Below are positions 22,276 through 34,074 of a stretch of 64,000 bases of DNA, in pieces. Source of the stretch: Cheiracanthium punctorium (Eukaryota > Arthropoda > Arachnida > Araneae > Cheiracanthiidae); the NCBI GenBank assembly GCA_038373885.1, contig JAWZYV010015826.1, forward strand, positions 54,111-118,110. The letters run 5' to 3'. Under the pieces are notes generated by a model. That model searched no databases. It was not told the DNA's origin and was given only the letters and a program-made list of their open reading frames with translations. How positions within the stretch are numbered: position 1 is the stretch's first letter; every line of letters starts with the position of its first letter. Made by a program: the position numbers and the translations under genes.

Positions 22276-22591
22276 GAAGTTCCCGACAACTGTTTGGGCT
22301 CGATTTCAGCCACTATCCCATTCTTTTTTATGTGCTCTATCTCCTGTTCTAAAACCGTTTTTACGTATGGATGTTGGGTTAGAATACAGGCACTGTCAAT
22401 GTTGTGAAGTTGATTTTTTAAAAGAAAAAGTTGATCTAACTATGAATTCTTCTCGACTTCAATCAACAACGCGTTTCGGTACAACGATAGATGCTGTATT
22501 TTCAAGAAAATCAGCAAATTTAGAGAGTAAAATTTATGTTTCACGTTACAGTTACCAAAAAACCTATAATTTCATACATAAAAAGTTATGA
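22205..22591 (+). pseudogene. Endonuclease-like C-terminal remnant (tentative)
   Basis: This is a 128-codon frame. The first third overlaps the inverted minisatellite copy and is probably not ancestral coding sequence. The last 60 residues contain TTRFGTTIDAVFSRK and NLESKIYVSRYSYQKT. The order Thr-x-Ile-Asp-x-x-Phe, then Ser-Tyr-x, resembles the C-terminal end of exonuclease/endonuclease/phosphatase-fold domains carried by some mobile elements, where the second motif normally ends in a catalytic His; here that position reads Gln. If so, this is a dead fragment lacking the Mg-binding N-terminal part. The match is from motif memory only, so it could equally be chance. It lies between the minisatellite and the right GAAGTTTTACTTC end. 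Confidence 0.35.
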
Positions 22592-22875
22592 TGACATTCT
22601 AGTACCTATTTCCAATGAATAATATGAATATAACATTGATATAATCTTTGTAAAGTACATGAATAATAAATATAATTAAATTATAATATGATATTTAGTT
22701 TAAGTTAAAGTTTAATCATTTCAGTGATATGTGTCGTAAACGTCAAAGAAGTTTTACTTCAATCGCGCGTAAAGATTACACTTACACACTTTTTTTTTTA
22801 ATAAAACCGTTTAACTTTTTAAAAAAATTCACTATATATATATTCAAGTTTTTATTTTTGTCAAATATCAGATCA

Positions 22876-23105
22876 AAAGGTGTGTAATGTATGACGCCAA
22901 ATTTGGCGATTTTCACCAAATGTCGCCGAAATTGTCGCTATTTGATGATACATAATGTATTAAATTGTATTGTAATCACAACTAAAGGTGTGTAATGTTT
23001 AACACCAAATTTGATGATTTTCACCAAATGTCACCGATATTGGCGCTATTTGATGATACAGAATGTATTAAATTGTACTGTCATCAGAACTAAAGGTGTG
23101 TACCA
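22876..23105. repeat. 108-bp tandem repeat, two units and a stub
   Basis: AAAGGTGTGTAATG starts units near 22876 and 22984, with a third start near 23092. Shared blocks are GATTTTCACCAAATGTC and CTATTTGATGATACA. TTTGGCGAT-type words link it loosely to the repeats at 28430-30495. Confidence 0.85.
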
Positions 23106-23457
23106 AATGACAAATCAATCTGTCAAGAGGAAGGGGGTCAAATTTCAATTACTAAATTTGACCCAAACAGGGCAAGCTAAATAAAACCGTTTAAAAATAA
23201 AAATAATGAAAAGATACTTTAACGTGTACTATTTGTTACTGCTTATTAGTTCTAGATTTTGGTTTTTAATCCCATTAAAATGCTATCTTCAGGTATTAAG
23301 TTTTGACAAGTATCGTTTTTTAGGAGGTTTTCTCTACCCCTTTCCATTGTAAAGGAGGCGCCACATCTCCTTGTTGCACACACTGCATTTTGCTTTTAGG
23401 CCGGCCCTGTGTATTGTACACTGCCACAAGAGAATATATCTTTAGGCCATTGCTATA

Positions 23458-23505
23458 CAGGGTGTCCCATAACTATTGGCACAAAATTTAAGGGGAGAGA
23501 TAGCC
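23458..23505. mobile_element. Solo transposon end, CAGGGTGTCCCATAACTATT
   Basis: It is a sibling of 13148-13190, next to TA, and runs directly into the truncated hairpin MITE. Confidence 0.5.
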
Positions 23506-23510
23506 GTTCT

Positions 23511-23918
23511 AGATCTAGAGACCCTTTTTTGACGACAGCTGGCTGTGCCCGCGCGCAGCCAGCTGTCGTCAAAAAAGGGTCGCTAGATCTGTGGCACGCG
23601 ATGAGCGTTTCGATCGTCCGCCATCTTGCTGGTAGTTAAGTCGAGCGATGGCAACGGCTGCCCTTTTTTCAGCATTGGGCAATCTCTCCAGCTGATCTCG
23701 CATTCTTCCGTTTTTCAGCAGATGTCAGTGCTGTTAAAAATAATCGTGACCATTTTTTTTAAGGAAAATGACGTGCTTAAAAAGTAAAGGATTCTCGTGG
23801 AGCTATGTAACCCGCAACTATTTTTATAGAAATTAAATCTATTCTTCGTGACTGGCAACAATCAAAACGTCAGAGTTTGGTGTTCCCAGAGCGGGAACAC
23901 TGCGCGTTAAAGGGTTAA
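23511..23918 (+). mobile_element. Hairpin MITE, left arm truncated
   Basis: It begins at TAGATCTAGAGACCC inside the hairpin apex, passes through the arm with GATCGTCCGCCATCTTGC, then the unique tail (GTCAGTGCTGTTAAAAATAA, GATTCTCGTGGAGC) to GCGTTAAAGGGTTAA. The apex is a clean GC-rich palindrome with CAGCTGGCTGTG. The frame 23409-23639 ending HAMSVSIVRHLAGS is a by-product shared by all copies of this arm. Confidence 0.85.
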
Positions 23919-24465
23919 CACTAACGATGACATTTATTATATTGCATTGAACACAGTCAGCTATAGATTTTTACTTTGAGTGGTATCTATACGCAAACCT
24001 TCTGACATCTTAATTTAATTTGAACCCTAAGTAACATTAAATCTTAATTCTACACACATTCCATAGCAACAACATTTATTTAATCTGAGAGTGATATCCG
24101 TAAACAAATATTTTGAATTCGTCCGCCACTTAAATTTTCATTAAGTAAGCCTCAGCTTTCGAATCTCTCAAGTACACTCGCTCAGGGGGAATTTTGAAAT
24201 TGTTCTGCAAGATGGTTTGCAGAACATTAATTAATTAGAAAAATAGTACAGTAGCAATATTTAAATTCAATTTGTATTAAGCAGATAAATTTATTCATTA
24301 AACGGAAACGTATGTTAACATTTTTCCTAGGCGATTTTGATTAATACTCTCAATTCCCATTATTAGGGAGGGGGGGCGAGATAATGTTCTCAATCCTTTG
24401 CTGGTTGTTTGAGAGAAATTTCAGTGTACAGTGGAATCTTGACTTTCGCGATGTTGCGTTTCAAG
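23919..24465. other. AT-rich spacer with a possible pogo-type end
   Basis: No gene was found. TACAGTGGAATCTTGAC near 24427 resembles a Tigger/pogo terminus, but no partner end was seen. Confidence 0.4.
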
Positions 24466-24864
24466 CAGGGCTTCGAACCGGAAGAAACTGAAAAGGAAAC
24501 CGAAAAAAGATTTTAAAAAAAAAAGTTATTTTCGTCGAAACGAAAACCGAAACTAAACCGAAAAAAAAAAGATTGGTTTAATTCGGTTCGATATAACATC
24601 ATTTATTTTGTTGCAATAACCAAATTATCAATACTGTATACTGTAACCAACTTATCAATTAAAAAAAGAATAAAATCCTTTAAATTTTGATAGAATTGCC
24701 TTTCTTGTTTTATATAATTATATTTTTGTACATAAAATGCATTTATTCTTTCGGAACTGAACCGAAAACCGTTACTTTTGGCGGAACGAAAACCGGAACT
24801 GAACCGATATTGTATATGCATTTAGTTGAACCGGAACGAAAAAAAATTACGGTTGGAAGCCCTG
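24466..24864. mobile_element. hAT-type MITE, CAGGGCTTC ends
   Basis: The ends CAGGGCTTCGAACCG and, from the right, CAGGGCTTCCAACCG are flanked by GTTTCAAG (24458-24465) and GTTCCAAG (24865-24872), an 8-bp duplication with one change. The interior is dominated by GAACCGAAAACCG-type words. The 119-codon frame at 24687-25046 runs out of the element and has no family signature. Confidence 0.88.
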
Positions 24865-24872
24865 GTTCCAAG

Positions 24873-25819
24873 ACCGCTAACGTAAGTGAACATTTCGGGT
24901 ATAATAGGGATAATTTTTCGGATATATTTCGGGCATATAAAATTTCGAGTATTTCGTTAGAAAAAGGATATATAGACGACTTTAAAAAAGAAAAAAAAAC
25001 CCGCGATTACTTTAGACACTTCTACACACCCCTCAAACTTCTTTAACCCACTTTATAACTACACATTACCATTTCCTGCATTAATAAATAAAGCCAGTAG
25101 GTTTAATCTTGCACGGTTTGGGTGCTTCCGCCTTGTTCGATTCTACGAGCGATGAAATACCGGTTGCTGATTGGCTCTCTTCTTCAATCGCGAAGACGAT
25201 ACTGACCCCTCACACCTCGCACTTCTGTCTGCGCTTGTCGGCGAAAAATCTTGTGCTGCGAGCGCTAGCTCTGAGAAGCGTTACGCGGGAAAAAAAAAAC
25301 TTTCGTAATATACCATTCGCGTAAGATAGATGGCGTTGTAGCGCAAGGCCACTGTGCTTGTCCAATTCAAGTGTTCAGGCGAATTTATTCCCAGAATATC
25401 TTAAGAAAAGATCATGTATTACTATACAGCATAGCGTAATATCTGTCACATATCAGTGGCGCCGGAAAGTAATATCGCTCTTCCGTAGTCGGTATCTTGC
25501 TTAGATGAAACTATTGAAGCTAAAGCCAATAAAACCCAATTCGGCATGTATGTGAGGATTGAAACATATTTGCTCGATAAGAGATTTTCCAAAATTTGAA
25601 AGCTAGGGGCATAAACGCTCTTTTCACACATCCTTCGCAAAGAAAAAAGAAGATATCCATAAAATTCTCGCTTGTGAAAAGTAACATATATCAATACCTT
25701 AAAACAAAATTGACGCTATTTAGAAATTCGACATCCGAGGAGGTTAAGTGTCCACCCTCAATTTTTTTCACATATCTACCTTTTGTGTATATGTAATCGT
25801 GTGTGTGAGTGTATGTTAC
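24873..25819. other. No gene recognised
   Basis: A GC-richer stretch at 25100-25340 yields a 71-codon frame (25109-25324) without recognisable motifs. GCGTAAGATAGATGGC near 25319 has an inverted partner near 28382. Confidence 0.45.
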
Positions 25820-26035
25820 GTTAGGGCAAACCTGCACGGGGGGTACTAACCTAGCGGGTGCCTTAAGCAGAGGACTTTTTAAGGGGGTTTAGTGCGCATT
25901 CACATGTTGCATTTGAAGAAAACTGCTCAAAACTCCAGGCCATCAGACGACAGCCGCACGGAGAACCCTGGATCTTTACACTTTAGCCATCTACCTATGC
26001 TCAGTGTCTTATTCACAGCGATGGTGGGACCCAAA
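25820..26035 (-). mobile_element. Degenerate tRNA-derived SINE, same family as 42386-42602
   Basis: It shares GAGGACTTTTT, GTGCGCATTCACATGTTGCA-like sequence and AACTGCTCAAAACTCCAGGC-like sequence with the better copy. A B-box-like CCAGGGTTCTCCG is weak. Confidence 0.6.
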
Positions 26036-26885
26036 ACATTTTTGAGAGAAAAAAAAAATTATCGCTGAAATTCTTGCTTTAAAATTTAACACATTTGAAT
26101 CCAGGCACAACTGCTTTGTCTTTAAAAATTTGTTAAATACTTATTCCTTCGACTAATAAGACTAACCGACCCTAATGTAATTCAATACCTTCCTAAATAC
26201 AAGCACATTTTTACCGTTTTACATTACATCATTTTTTTTTTTTTTTACAGTGAAAAAAATTCCAAATAAGCTTAATACAGCTTTATGCTTAATAGTCTGA
26301 ATAATTAATATTTCTGAATTAGATAACGAAACATATTTATTCTAGACCCGATAAGTCATGCAAACGAGCTTGATTTTTTTTTCTTTAATTTGAATACATT
26401 AACATGTTTTGAAAAGCTTGATTTTTGACAGTTAGAGAATGTTGTATTGTCATGCATATTAGCATGAATAAATTCAATATCGATAAATGAAGAACTGAGA
26501 AGAATTAAATGCATTGATTGTGTTTAATATCGATTGTATGTCGTTAGATGATTGGCTAGGTTAAAAATTCTTTTTGATGCAGTTTTGTACTAACACTACA
26601 GTGTTTAATTCTCTTTAATTTCTCCATTACTTCACAGACACTGCAATAAGAATTTTGATTTTTGAAATTTATTTCATCAGATTGTGTTAACGGAATCTCT
26701 AGATTACATAGTTTATCACGAGATATAAAAACTGAATACTTTTTCTTCTGCTGAACCATGGCGGATTTTAATAAGTGTATACACCGTATTAATTAACAAT
26801 AAAATGTAGATCAATGTACTGACTTTTCACTTTTAAGTTCCTTTTTGCAGTTTTAAGTTTATGCGCTCTTCTCACTTGTTTATCT
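26036..26885. other. AT-rich spacer
   Basis: No coding sequence or recognisable element end was found. A poly-T run lies near 26231-26246. Confidence 0.45.
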
Positions 26886-27313
26886 AACACCTCCCAGATA
26901 CAGAAAGCCTGACAACAGAAGCGTTTACGTCATCAGTAGATCTACTAAAATGACGTCATATGTTCCATTTTTCACAAAGTAAAGTTATTTTAAATTTCTG
27001 GTGAATGCTACGAATATTAGACAATATCTTAAGTTAAAGATAAAAATCGAAACTCTTTTCTGATACAAAATAATTCATAATGACCTATTTCTGCATCATA
27101 TCATAACTAGTGGTTGTTAAAAGTTGCCATTTGTCGTCAAATTTGATTTTCTATCATAGCTTATTAAAATCTGTTACGCGTGAGTAAATTCACCACAAAT
27201 TTTAAATAGTTTTACTTTGTGAAAATAAAACTGTGTGATGCCGTCATTTTAGTAGACCTACTGATGACGTAAAAGCTTCCGTTCTCAGGCTTTCTGCATC
27301 TATAGGAGGTGTT
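26886..27313. mobile_element. MITE with about 120-bp TIRs
   Basis: AACACCTCC begins the element; read from the right it also begins AACACCTCC. Long matching arms carry CAGAAAGCCTGA, TTTACGTCATCAGTAG, CTACTAAAATGACG and TTTTCACAAAGTAAA. The flanks GTTTATCT and GCTTATCT form a probable 8-bp target duplication. TIRs this long make up over half of the 428-bp element. Confidence 0.8.
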
Positions 27314-27322
27314 GGCTTATCT

Positions 27323-28069
27323 CGCTGTCTCCTGCACCCGCGTGTAACAGAGAGATCACTGTACCACCTTTTTGTTTAGTACAATTAAGTAAAAGAAACT
27401 GATTGATACCACTGTGGTTGGAAGTTAATATATTAATTACCTTCAAGAGATACCTATCTTGAGAACACTTTACTATCAAGACTACTTACTATCTAGAAAA
27501 AAAGTTTATAAACACAAGCACAAGCTAGAAGCTCGCTTTTACGTAATTCTTACGTTTTTTAAGCTTCGGAGAAAAGAAAAAAATCAGGAGTTAGAACTTA
27601 CTTTAAATAATTTATATTTCTGCGTAAGCCTGAAAAGTGATTAAATATTTATTTTGAGGGAAAAAAAAATAAAATAAAACAGAGCAAACGGTTTTAAATT
27701 ATCAACTAAACGTAACTTTCATTTAGGATCTAAGGGGAATGCAATAAAACATTTCACACCAGTGTTGTTAAGTTCTTTGCTGGTAAGTTTTATTTTCTCA
27801 AATATAAATTATTTGCTTTAAGTAATATAAGTTTACTTTTACTGAAAGAGTACACCTGTAATGGTTAAATTATACTTTATAATTTTTTTTAATCAGTGAA
27901 AGGTTTCAAATCCACCCAAGGCCTAATGGCTTCAATGCATTCCAGTACTAGTATAAAGTTAGTTAAATATTTAAAATTTTACTCTAGTGTTAGTGAGTAA
28001 AACATACATAAGAAGTCGTCACATAAATTAAACAAGTATACCTTCGTTAAAACAAACGCATAACAAAAT

Positions 28070-28107
<38 letters not shown>

Positions 28108-28429
28108 CACATGTATATTTTAACAAAGTTTATTCTTAGAACCAGCCTTTTGAGTGTGTTCAACAAAAAATAAATCAAATTGCTATTTTTTTTTAATTTT
28201 TTTTTTCTTTTTTTTTTTTTTCTTTTTGTCATTCCAGTGCGACTGGAATTAAGAAAAACCGGACGCTTTCAGACCTGATTAAGTATTTTATTTTTGCGCA
28301 TTATTGTGGCGCAGGGCCTGAAATTAGATAATTTGAGATTTAGAGAGTATTATGTTTCGTGTGCAGGGGATTCGCGCTACAATGCTATCTATCTTACGCG
28401 AGATTTTTGTACCAACAGTGAGAAGTACC
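27323..28429. other. AT-rich region with (TA)n
   Basis: No gene was found. A TA run lies at about 28074-28103 and poly-T at 28186-28221. The frame 28047-28232 (-) is lysine-rich only because of the poly-T. Confidence 0.5.
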
Positions 28430-30495
28430 TTTTTTAACCGACTTCAAAAAAGGAGGAGGCACTGTGTTCAACGCGTTACTTAATTTTATTTATTTATTTA
28501 TTTATTTTATTTTATTTTTTGGTACAGCGATAATTTTTTACAGCATGCACCGATTTCAAAAATTCTTTTTTTTCCCCTTATATTAATTTAGTCACATTCT
28601 GATGATATTATCATACCGAAAATCGAAAACATAACTGTGTTTTTAAATCATTGCTTAAAGGGTTGCCGGTAACGGCGCTTGTCTTAATGTCAAAAGTTTC
28701 GACGGTTGACCACTTTTGATGATATATCGCCTAGTTTGGCGTAAAAAAAAATGAGTTCCCAAAACTGAACTTCACTTGGCGATATCTTCTATATTTGGCG
28801 AGAATTTGCGAAACCCTACTATTTCAGATTGGGAATAATGGTATAGCTTATATATGGAAAGGTTTGCCGGTACAGCCATACGTCAAAAGTTACCATAGTT
28901 GGCCACTTTTGTCGCTTTATTGCTAAGTTTGGGATCAAAAAATAAGTGACTGAACTCTAGTTGGCGATATCGGCTGCATTTGGTGGGAATTTGCCAAACA
29001 CTACTAATTTAGAATGTGAATAATTACTTCCTTGTATGAAGTATAAGGAAGCAATGCGATCACGAAAAATTTCGGTTGCCAAATTTCAACGAAAAAACCC
29101 ATTTTGACTACCTCTAAATTTACTTTTAAGAACTTTTGCGATGCCCCTCATCGTACGCATACATGTACGTTCATATAAATGCATATACAACCCATTTTGA
29201 CAGACCGCGAATCTATTTTGACCAGTTTTTCCCTGACTTCTCTACGTACGTAACTTGCATATCACAAAACCTATTGGTCATAAAATCTTGAAACTTTATA
29301 CTTAAGATTCCTTTAACTAGTTGTGCACCTCCCTTTTTGGTTCCAATCGACTGGATTATGTACAGCGCAGCCCACATTATTTTAAATACATTATGCTCTA
29401 TGGACAGGAATTCATTAAAGCGTATTTTAGAGTTATGAGTCTATTTCAAACGACTCAGCACTAATATATGTTGTTAAGGGTTACAAAATGAATCTCTCCA
29501 TCGAAATTAGTGTCTGCGTCATTTATAGATCCGCTACAGGAACACTCAAAAGATTTCCAGTACATTACGGTCTTTTGGCAATTTTAGGGGCATTCATCCA
29601 TTTCAAGCACAATACCGTCCTACCATATAAGTTAGGTAATGGTCCGACACGGTCACGTGCCTTTCAATTTTGTGTATACGTGCATACGTATTTAACTCTT
29701 GTATCTCAAAAACTATTAATCGCAGAATGTTGAAATTTCATATATAAGATTGTTGTAACATCTAGTTGTGCATGGAGACTTTATTTACAGGACCACCGAA
29801 AAGAATTTCAACAGGCATTAATGTCAATGAACATCTTCAATAAATTACGTCTATAGTCAGTCACTGTTTGTTTCATGCACAAAATATCGTCATTTGTCAT
29901 CGACCTTGACCAATTTCGCCATAATATCGCCAAATTTGTCGCCAAAAAAAATTTGTACTTCGCATAACTCTAAAACTTTTAACCGTAGAATGTTGAAATT
30001 TTGTATTTAGAACTATTGTAACATCTAACTTAACTGTGCATCTCTTTTTTGATTGCAATCGACTGGGTAATTTATTTACAGGGTCTTTACTGACTCCCAA
30101 ATGACTTTAAATACATTAATGTGTATGGATACACTCAATTCATTAAAAGTCTGTGGTGAGTTACTATTTTGGCTATCCCCAAAATCTCGCAAACTATCTC
30201 ACGCTTGTCGGCTTTTGACGAAATATCGCCAAATTAAGTGTCAAAAACAAATCTTTCAAATTGAACCCAGCTTGGCGATATCGGATATATTCGGCTAGAA
30301 ATCGCTAAACCTTACCATTACTGCAGTATTTTGTCTCTTTTCAAAAAAAAAAAAAAGTTTAAATAAAGTACACTGAAAATATTTTTGATTTAATAGACGT
30401 GCAAGGTAGTCATGTGTTGCCAGCATCAGATTTCGTTATGTTATGTTTTTTTTTTTTTTTTTGTTATGGTGAAGTAATTTAAAGTCGGTTTTCTT
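28430..30495. repeat. Dispersed repeat with TTGGCGATAT words and inverted ends
   Basis: AACCGACTTCAAAAAAGG near 28437 and its partial complement AAGTCGGTTTTC near 30482 may be the ends. Inside are two units of about 200 bp (starting near 28660 and 28860) and several units of about 330 bp (near 29260, 29690, 29960). The latter carry GCAGAATGTTGAAATTT-like, ATCGACTGGGTAATTTAT-like and TTGGCGATATCG words. A second copy of the family lies at 39420-40710. No open frame is shared between copies, so it is probably non-coding. Confidence 0.6.
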
Positions 30496-32329
30496 TTCCT
30501 TTTTTTTTCATTTTTTAAATCATACTCTTTCTTTTCTTACTGTCTTTTATTCTTTTTTTTTTTTTTTTTTTTTTTTTTGTCTTCATAGCGAGCTCATCTT
30601 CCCTTCTCCCCCCCCCCCCTCCTATTTTTTACTGGATTCTAATTTTAAGAAAAAAAAATAGTATCTTATGTCTCTGTTATCTTTCTTAAAAATATACAAT
30701 TTCTGTTTTCCTTGGCGTTTTCACTGACTTACGTTAGAAGCATTTTAACATTTTAAACAATGGTAAAAGATTTTCGCATAAAATAAACGATAAATGTTCA
30801 TATTACATTTAAATTATCTTATTAAATCATACTATAAAACTTGTTTATTTATTTATAATATGCTTCCTTGTTTTACTTTGTATAATTAACTCAGAAACTT
30901 TAACGTATTGTTAAATAGTGAAGAGTTTTGTACAAGATGAAACAAAAATGAAATTTTATAATATGGTTCAGAAAAATATTATAAAGCTTGCAAATTATTA
31001 CAGCGACAAACATTAATTGAAATAATTTGTTTAAAGTGTTTCAAGTTAAAATTAAAGCTGATACCGAATTTTGAAACTAAATACTGCTAAACATATGTAG
31101 GCATACAAAATATATTTTCTAGACATACAATGTAGACATAAAATAAAGTACATATTCCACAGCTGGAACAACGAATCACCGACACACGCTATATTAAACC
31201 TTTGAAGCGCAAACATTTTTACACCAATGTAGAAGACCAACTGGATAGACATATATATGTATATATAACTCGGCTGTTCGAGCCTCGTCAGGGGGAGACC
31301 CCCCCCCCTTGAACCCCCTAATTTTTTATTTCATTATTGCCATATTAAAACGATATTATTTGACTATGTCATTTTATCTCTCATCTTTCCTGTATTTCGC
31401 CTGGTAACCTTATGTTGAAATTTTTATGATTGTAACCTATTTATAGAAAAATACACGGGACGCATATTCTACAGCTTACGAAATGTTGAAACACTAGATT
31501 AAAGCTGTTGTGAACTAATAGTATTTAAATATATGTAAGAAATACATGTGATGCATATTCTACAGCTTACGAAATATTGTAACAATAGATTAAAGCTGTA
31601 GGGAATAATATTTAATAGTATTTAAATATATGTAAAATTATGTCGCATACTTTTATGTCGCTTTTTTATATCGCATTTTTGGGACACATTTTCGGGGCAA
31701 ATTTCAATATAGAGGGTGAGAGATAAAATGACATAGTCATTAATATATCATTATTATTATTATTATTTATATCACATATTTTTTTACCAATGTAAATTTG
31801 TAGATCGGTAGGGATAAATGCCATATTGTTTTTTATTCACCGTAAAATAGTTAAACATTTGAATATTGCGGCTTTGTTTTTTAACGGCACTGAATATTTC
31901 ATGGTGTTTATTTCTTGAACATCCCGAACATTTTTGTCGAACACAAGCTTATAAATATGTCAAGTTTATATATTTTATGAAAGCGATTTGAGGCAAGGGT
32001 GTCATATTATTTATCTGTACAAAATAAAATTGATTGAAATTCAGTATTTTAAAAAGAATTCTTCGTGTTCTTTTTTTTTTGTTGTTTTTTTTTGTTTTGT
32101 TTTGTTACGTGGAAATCAAGTTTTTTCTTTTGATTTTCCGAAGATTTTTGTTCTTTTTTTAAGACGCTTTTTTTTCCTGTCAAACTTCTAAGTTCTACTG
32201 TATATGATTTCATATTTAGGTAAAATTGAACACTGTTCAGTCGAAAACATTCAAATATTTGAACGTAGGTTTGAAACATAATGTTAACCCTTTCTGACCC
32301 TACTGATGACATTTGTAAAGCCCCATCAG
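30496..32329. other. AT-rich region, homopolymers, no gene
   Basis: Poly-T runs occur near 30552-30578 and C-runs near 30607 and 31300. GACTATGTCATTTTATCTCT near 31362 has its complement near 31712, a 350-bp inverted pair that encloses the 91-bp repeat. Confidence 0.5.
31448..31632. repeat. 91-bp tandem repeat, two units
   Basis: GCATATTCTACAGCTTACGA, then TAGATTAAAGCTGT and GTATTTAAATATATGTAA, occur in both units. Confidence 0.9.
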
Positions 32330-33035
32330 CAGGGACCGATTTGCAGAGTTGGGAGCCCAGGGCAAAAGCTTCATTGGGGGCCCCTCTTACGAAAACTTTC
32401 TTAAACCCTACAAAGCAACTTACATATAGCATCATAGAAAAAAGAATGTTATAAGAGCATAAAAATGATTACTGAATCAAGATGCAAAATTAAATGCAAT
32501 ATTTTGATTACAATAATATTATGTAGGATAATAATATTTCAATTATATTATAGTATTGAATTTTCAATCGTTAATTTCATTCCATAGTTTCCAAGTAACA
32601 TGTTTCCCACTATTATTGCATTTATTTTCTCAGTGTTCATGTGAGAGCATTTATTTGTATGGATTAGATCTTCACTTTGCTCCACTTATGAAGATGTTGC
32701 CTTTTATATGTTCCGATTGAAAATCAGCTCAAAGGCTCTCTCGCTATCAGCATACACTACACAGGCCATGCGTAAATGATAAGTTTGAGCTGAATAATTG
32801 CCTGACACTATACCGTTTAGTTCAAGAAAAGTTGTGGATATAATGCTGGCGTCATGAAATAGTAACAAATAAGATATCATTAATATTATTTTTCACAACA
32901 TTAGTTTCTCTGTCTCGTCTCTTATTTTAAATTAAAATTAAAATTTGCAAATTTTTAACAAAGGGTAATTTGGAGGCAACTTTTTGTTGGGGCCCAGGCG
33001 CTTGCCCCAAATGCCCTGTCGGAAACCAGTTTCTG
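32330..33035. mobile_element. hAT family A, complete 706-bp copy, duplication CCCATCAG
   Basis: The left end is CAGGGACCGATTTGC; the right, read inward, is CAGAAACTGGTTTCCGACAG. GGGCCC and CCCAGG-rich blocks lie inside both ends. CCCATCAG is exact on both sides (32322-32329 and 33036-33043). Its middle (near 32666) shows the unoccupied target of the 3.26-kb hAT-B seen at 13647-16905. It is non-coding; the 128-codon frame at 32049-32435 (-) straddles its left border and poly-A/T and is not a gene. Confidence 0.9.
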
Positions 33036-34074
33036 CCCATCAGTACAGTCGATCAGTAGGACGTAATTGGGCAATAAGAAAGTAACGGTGTCTTTGAGAT
33101 CTCTGCAGTTTAATACTTGATTTACTTTGTAATATGTAGTTTAATATTTAAATATATGCACATAAAAACAGCATTTAGCATGATGTGTTTCTAATGCATA
33201 AAAACATCCAATAAAAAAAGTGTTATTTTTTTTCCATGAAAAAATAATTTGGCACTAAAAGGATTAATGAACACCCCCCAAAACAATAATTATTTCTAAA
33301 AACAAACATTTTCCTGAATTTTTTTAGATATCACCTTTTTGCACTGTTTTTTGAACACCAAACAGCACTGAATAACTAATGATTTTTACTTTGTCCCCTT
33401 TTTTAAAAAAATAAGCAGTTTCACATATATTTTTCCAAATACCTTCAAAGACAATTTTTTTGTGTGTGTTTTTTGCTTATAAGACCAGTAAAAAGTGTTA
33501 TCTTTCCACTTGAAATATCGGAAAAACAGCACTAACTTTTTCTTTAGCCGGAAAAAGTCACAAAAATGAGAATGCAAAAAATCTGCTTTTGATGCGTATT
33601 TTGCTTCTATATGGACGTATTCGGAATTCTCAATACGCATCTTGTAAAATATCTAAATTCATATATTCATAACGGTTTTTAAGGATAAAACCGTCTAAGA
33701 GTGAAATCTATGTATATGAATATCAAGAAAGAAGAAATTTTAAAAGGATGGAACTTGAAACCACAGATATCCATTTTAGGTAGGTTTTATTCACATTCTG
33801 AGTTTGGATTTTAAAGCTACATTCAGTTTTCATTCCCTTTCTTTCTGCTTTGGGTTGCCATAACGACAGAAGAATTGGGGTTGTCTGGTAAATACGGATA
33901 TAGTCTTTTTGTCTAATGATATCAGTTACAGTCTTTTCATCTCCTATTTCAAAGTTATAAGACGGTGGGAGGGGGGGGGGGGGAGAGAGAAAGAGAGAGA
34001 TTGCATGCTTTTCATAGGATTGAAATTTAAATTTCGTTCTGATACTTTCTCTACATCAGTGTCGCAACTAGAGT
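33036..34074. repeat. Diverged 1-kb repeat, copy 1
   Basis: It aligns by eye to 37936-39005 throughout, for example TTGATTTACTTTGTAATATG, AGCAGTTTCACATATA and GGGTTGCCATAACGACAGAA. I judge identity at roughly four fifths. It is cut at its right end by the MITE at 34075. No conserved frame was found. Confidence 0.85.

Larger units (their letters stand above)
21467..22763 (+). mobile_element. Element with GAAGTAAAACTTC ends, possibly Helentron-like
   Basis: GAAGTAAAACTTCTTT at 21467 and its complement AAAGAAGTTTTACTTC ending near 22761 frame a minisatellite and a short reading frame. Subterminal inverted repeats, a central minisatellite and an endonuclease-type C-terminus are features of Helitron2/Helentron derivatives. 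Replicase and helicase parts are absent, and I cannot place the exact termini. The class assignment is inference. Confidence 0.4.
20080..23409. mobile_element. hAT-like 3.3-kb composite (CAGGGCCGG ends)
   Basis: The left end is CAGGGCCGGTCTAAGGC; read from the right it is CAGGGCCGGCCTAAAAGC. Both continue with GTGTGC or GTGTGTGC and GGCGCC blocks. The flanking 8-mers TACAGTGT and TGTATTGT agree at only five of eight positions, so the target duplication is weak. It contains a snap-back repeat (21118-21466), a minisatellite/ORF element (21467-22763) and a 108-bp tandem repeat (22876-23105). No hAT transposase was recognised. Confidence 0.65.

Noticed and set aside
24687..25046. 119-codon frame
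   Set aside because: It starts in AT-rich DNA, runs through the right part of a hAT MITE and out the other side; no motifs.
32049..32435. 128-codon minus-strand frame
   Set aside because: Lysine and glutamine runs come from poly-T stretches, and it crosses the left border and target duplication of a hAT element.
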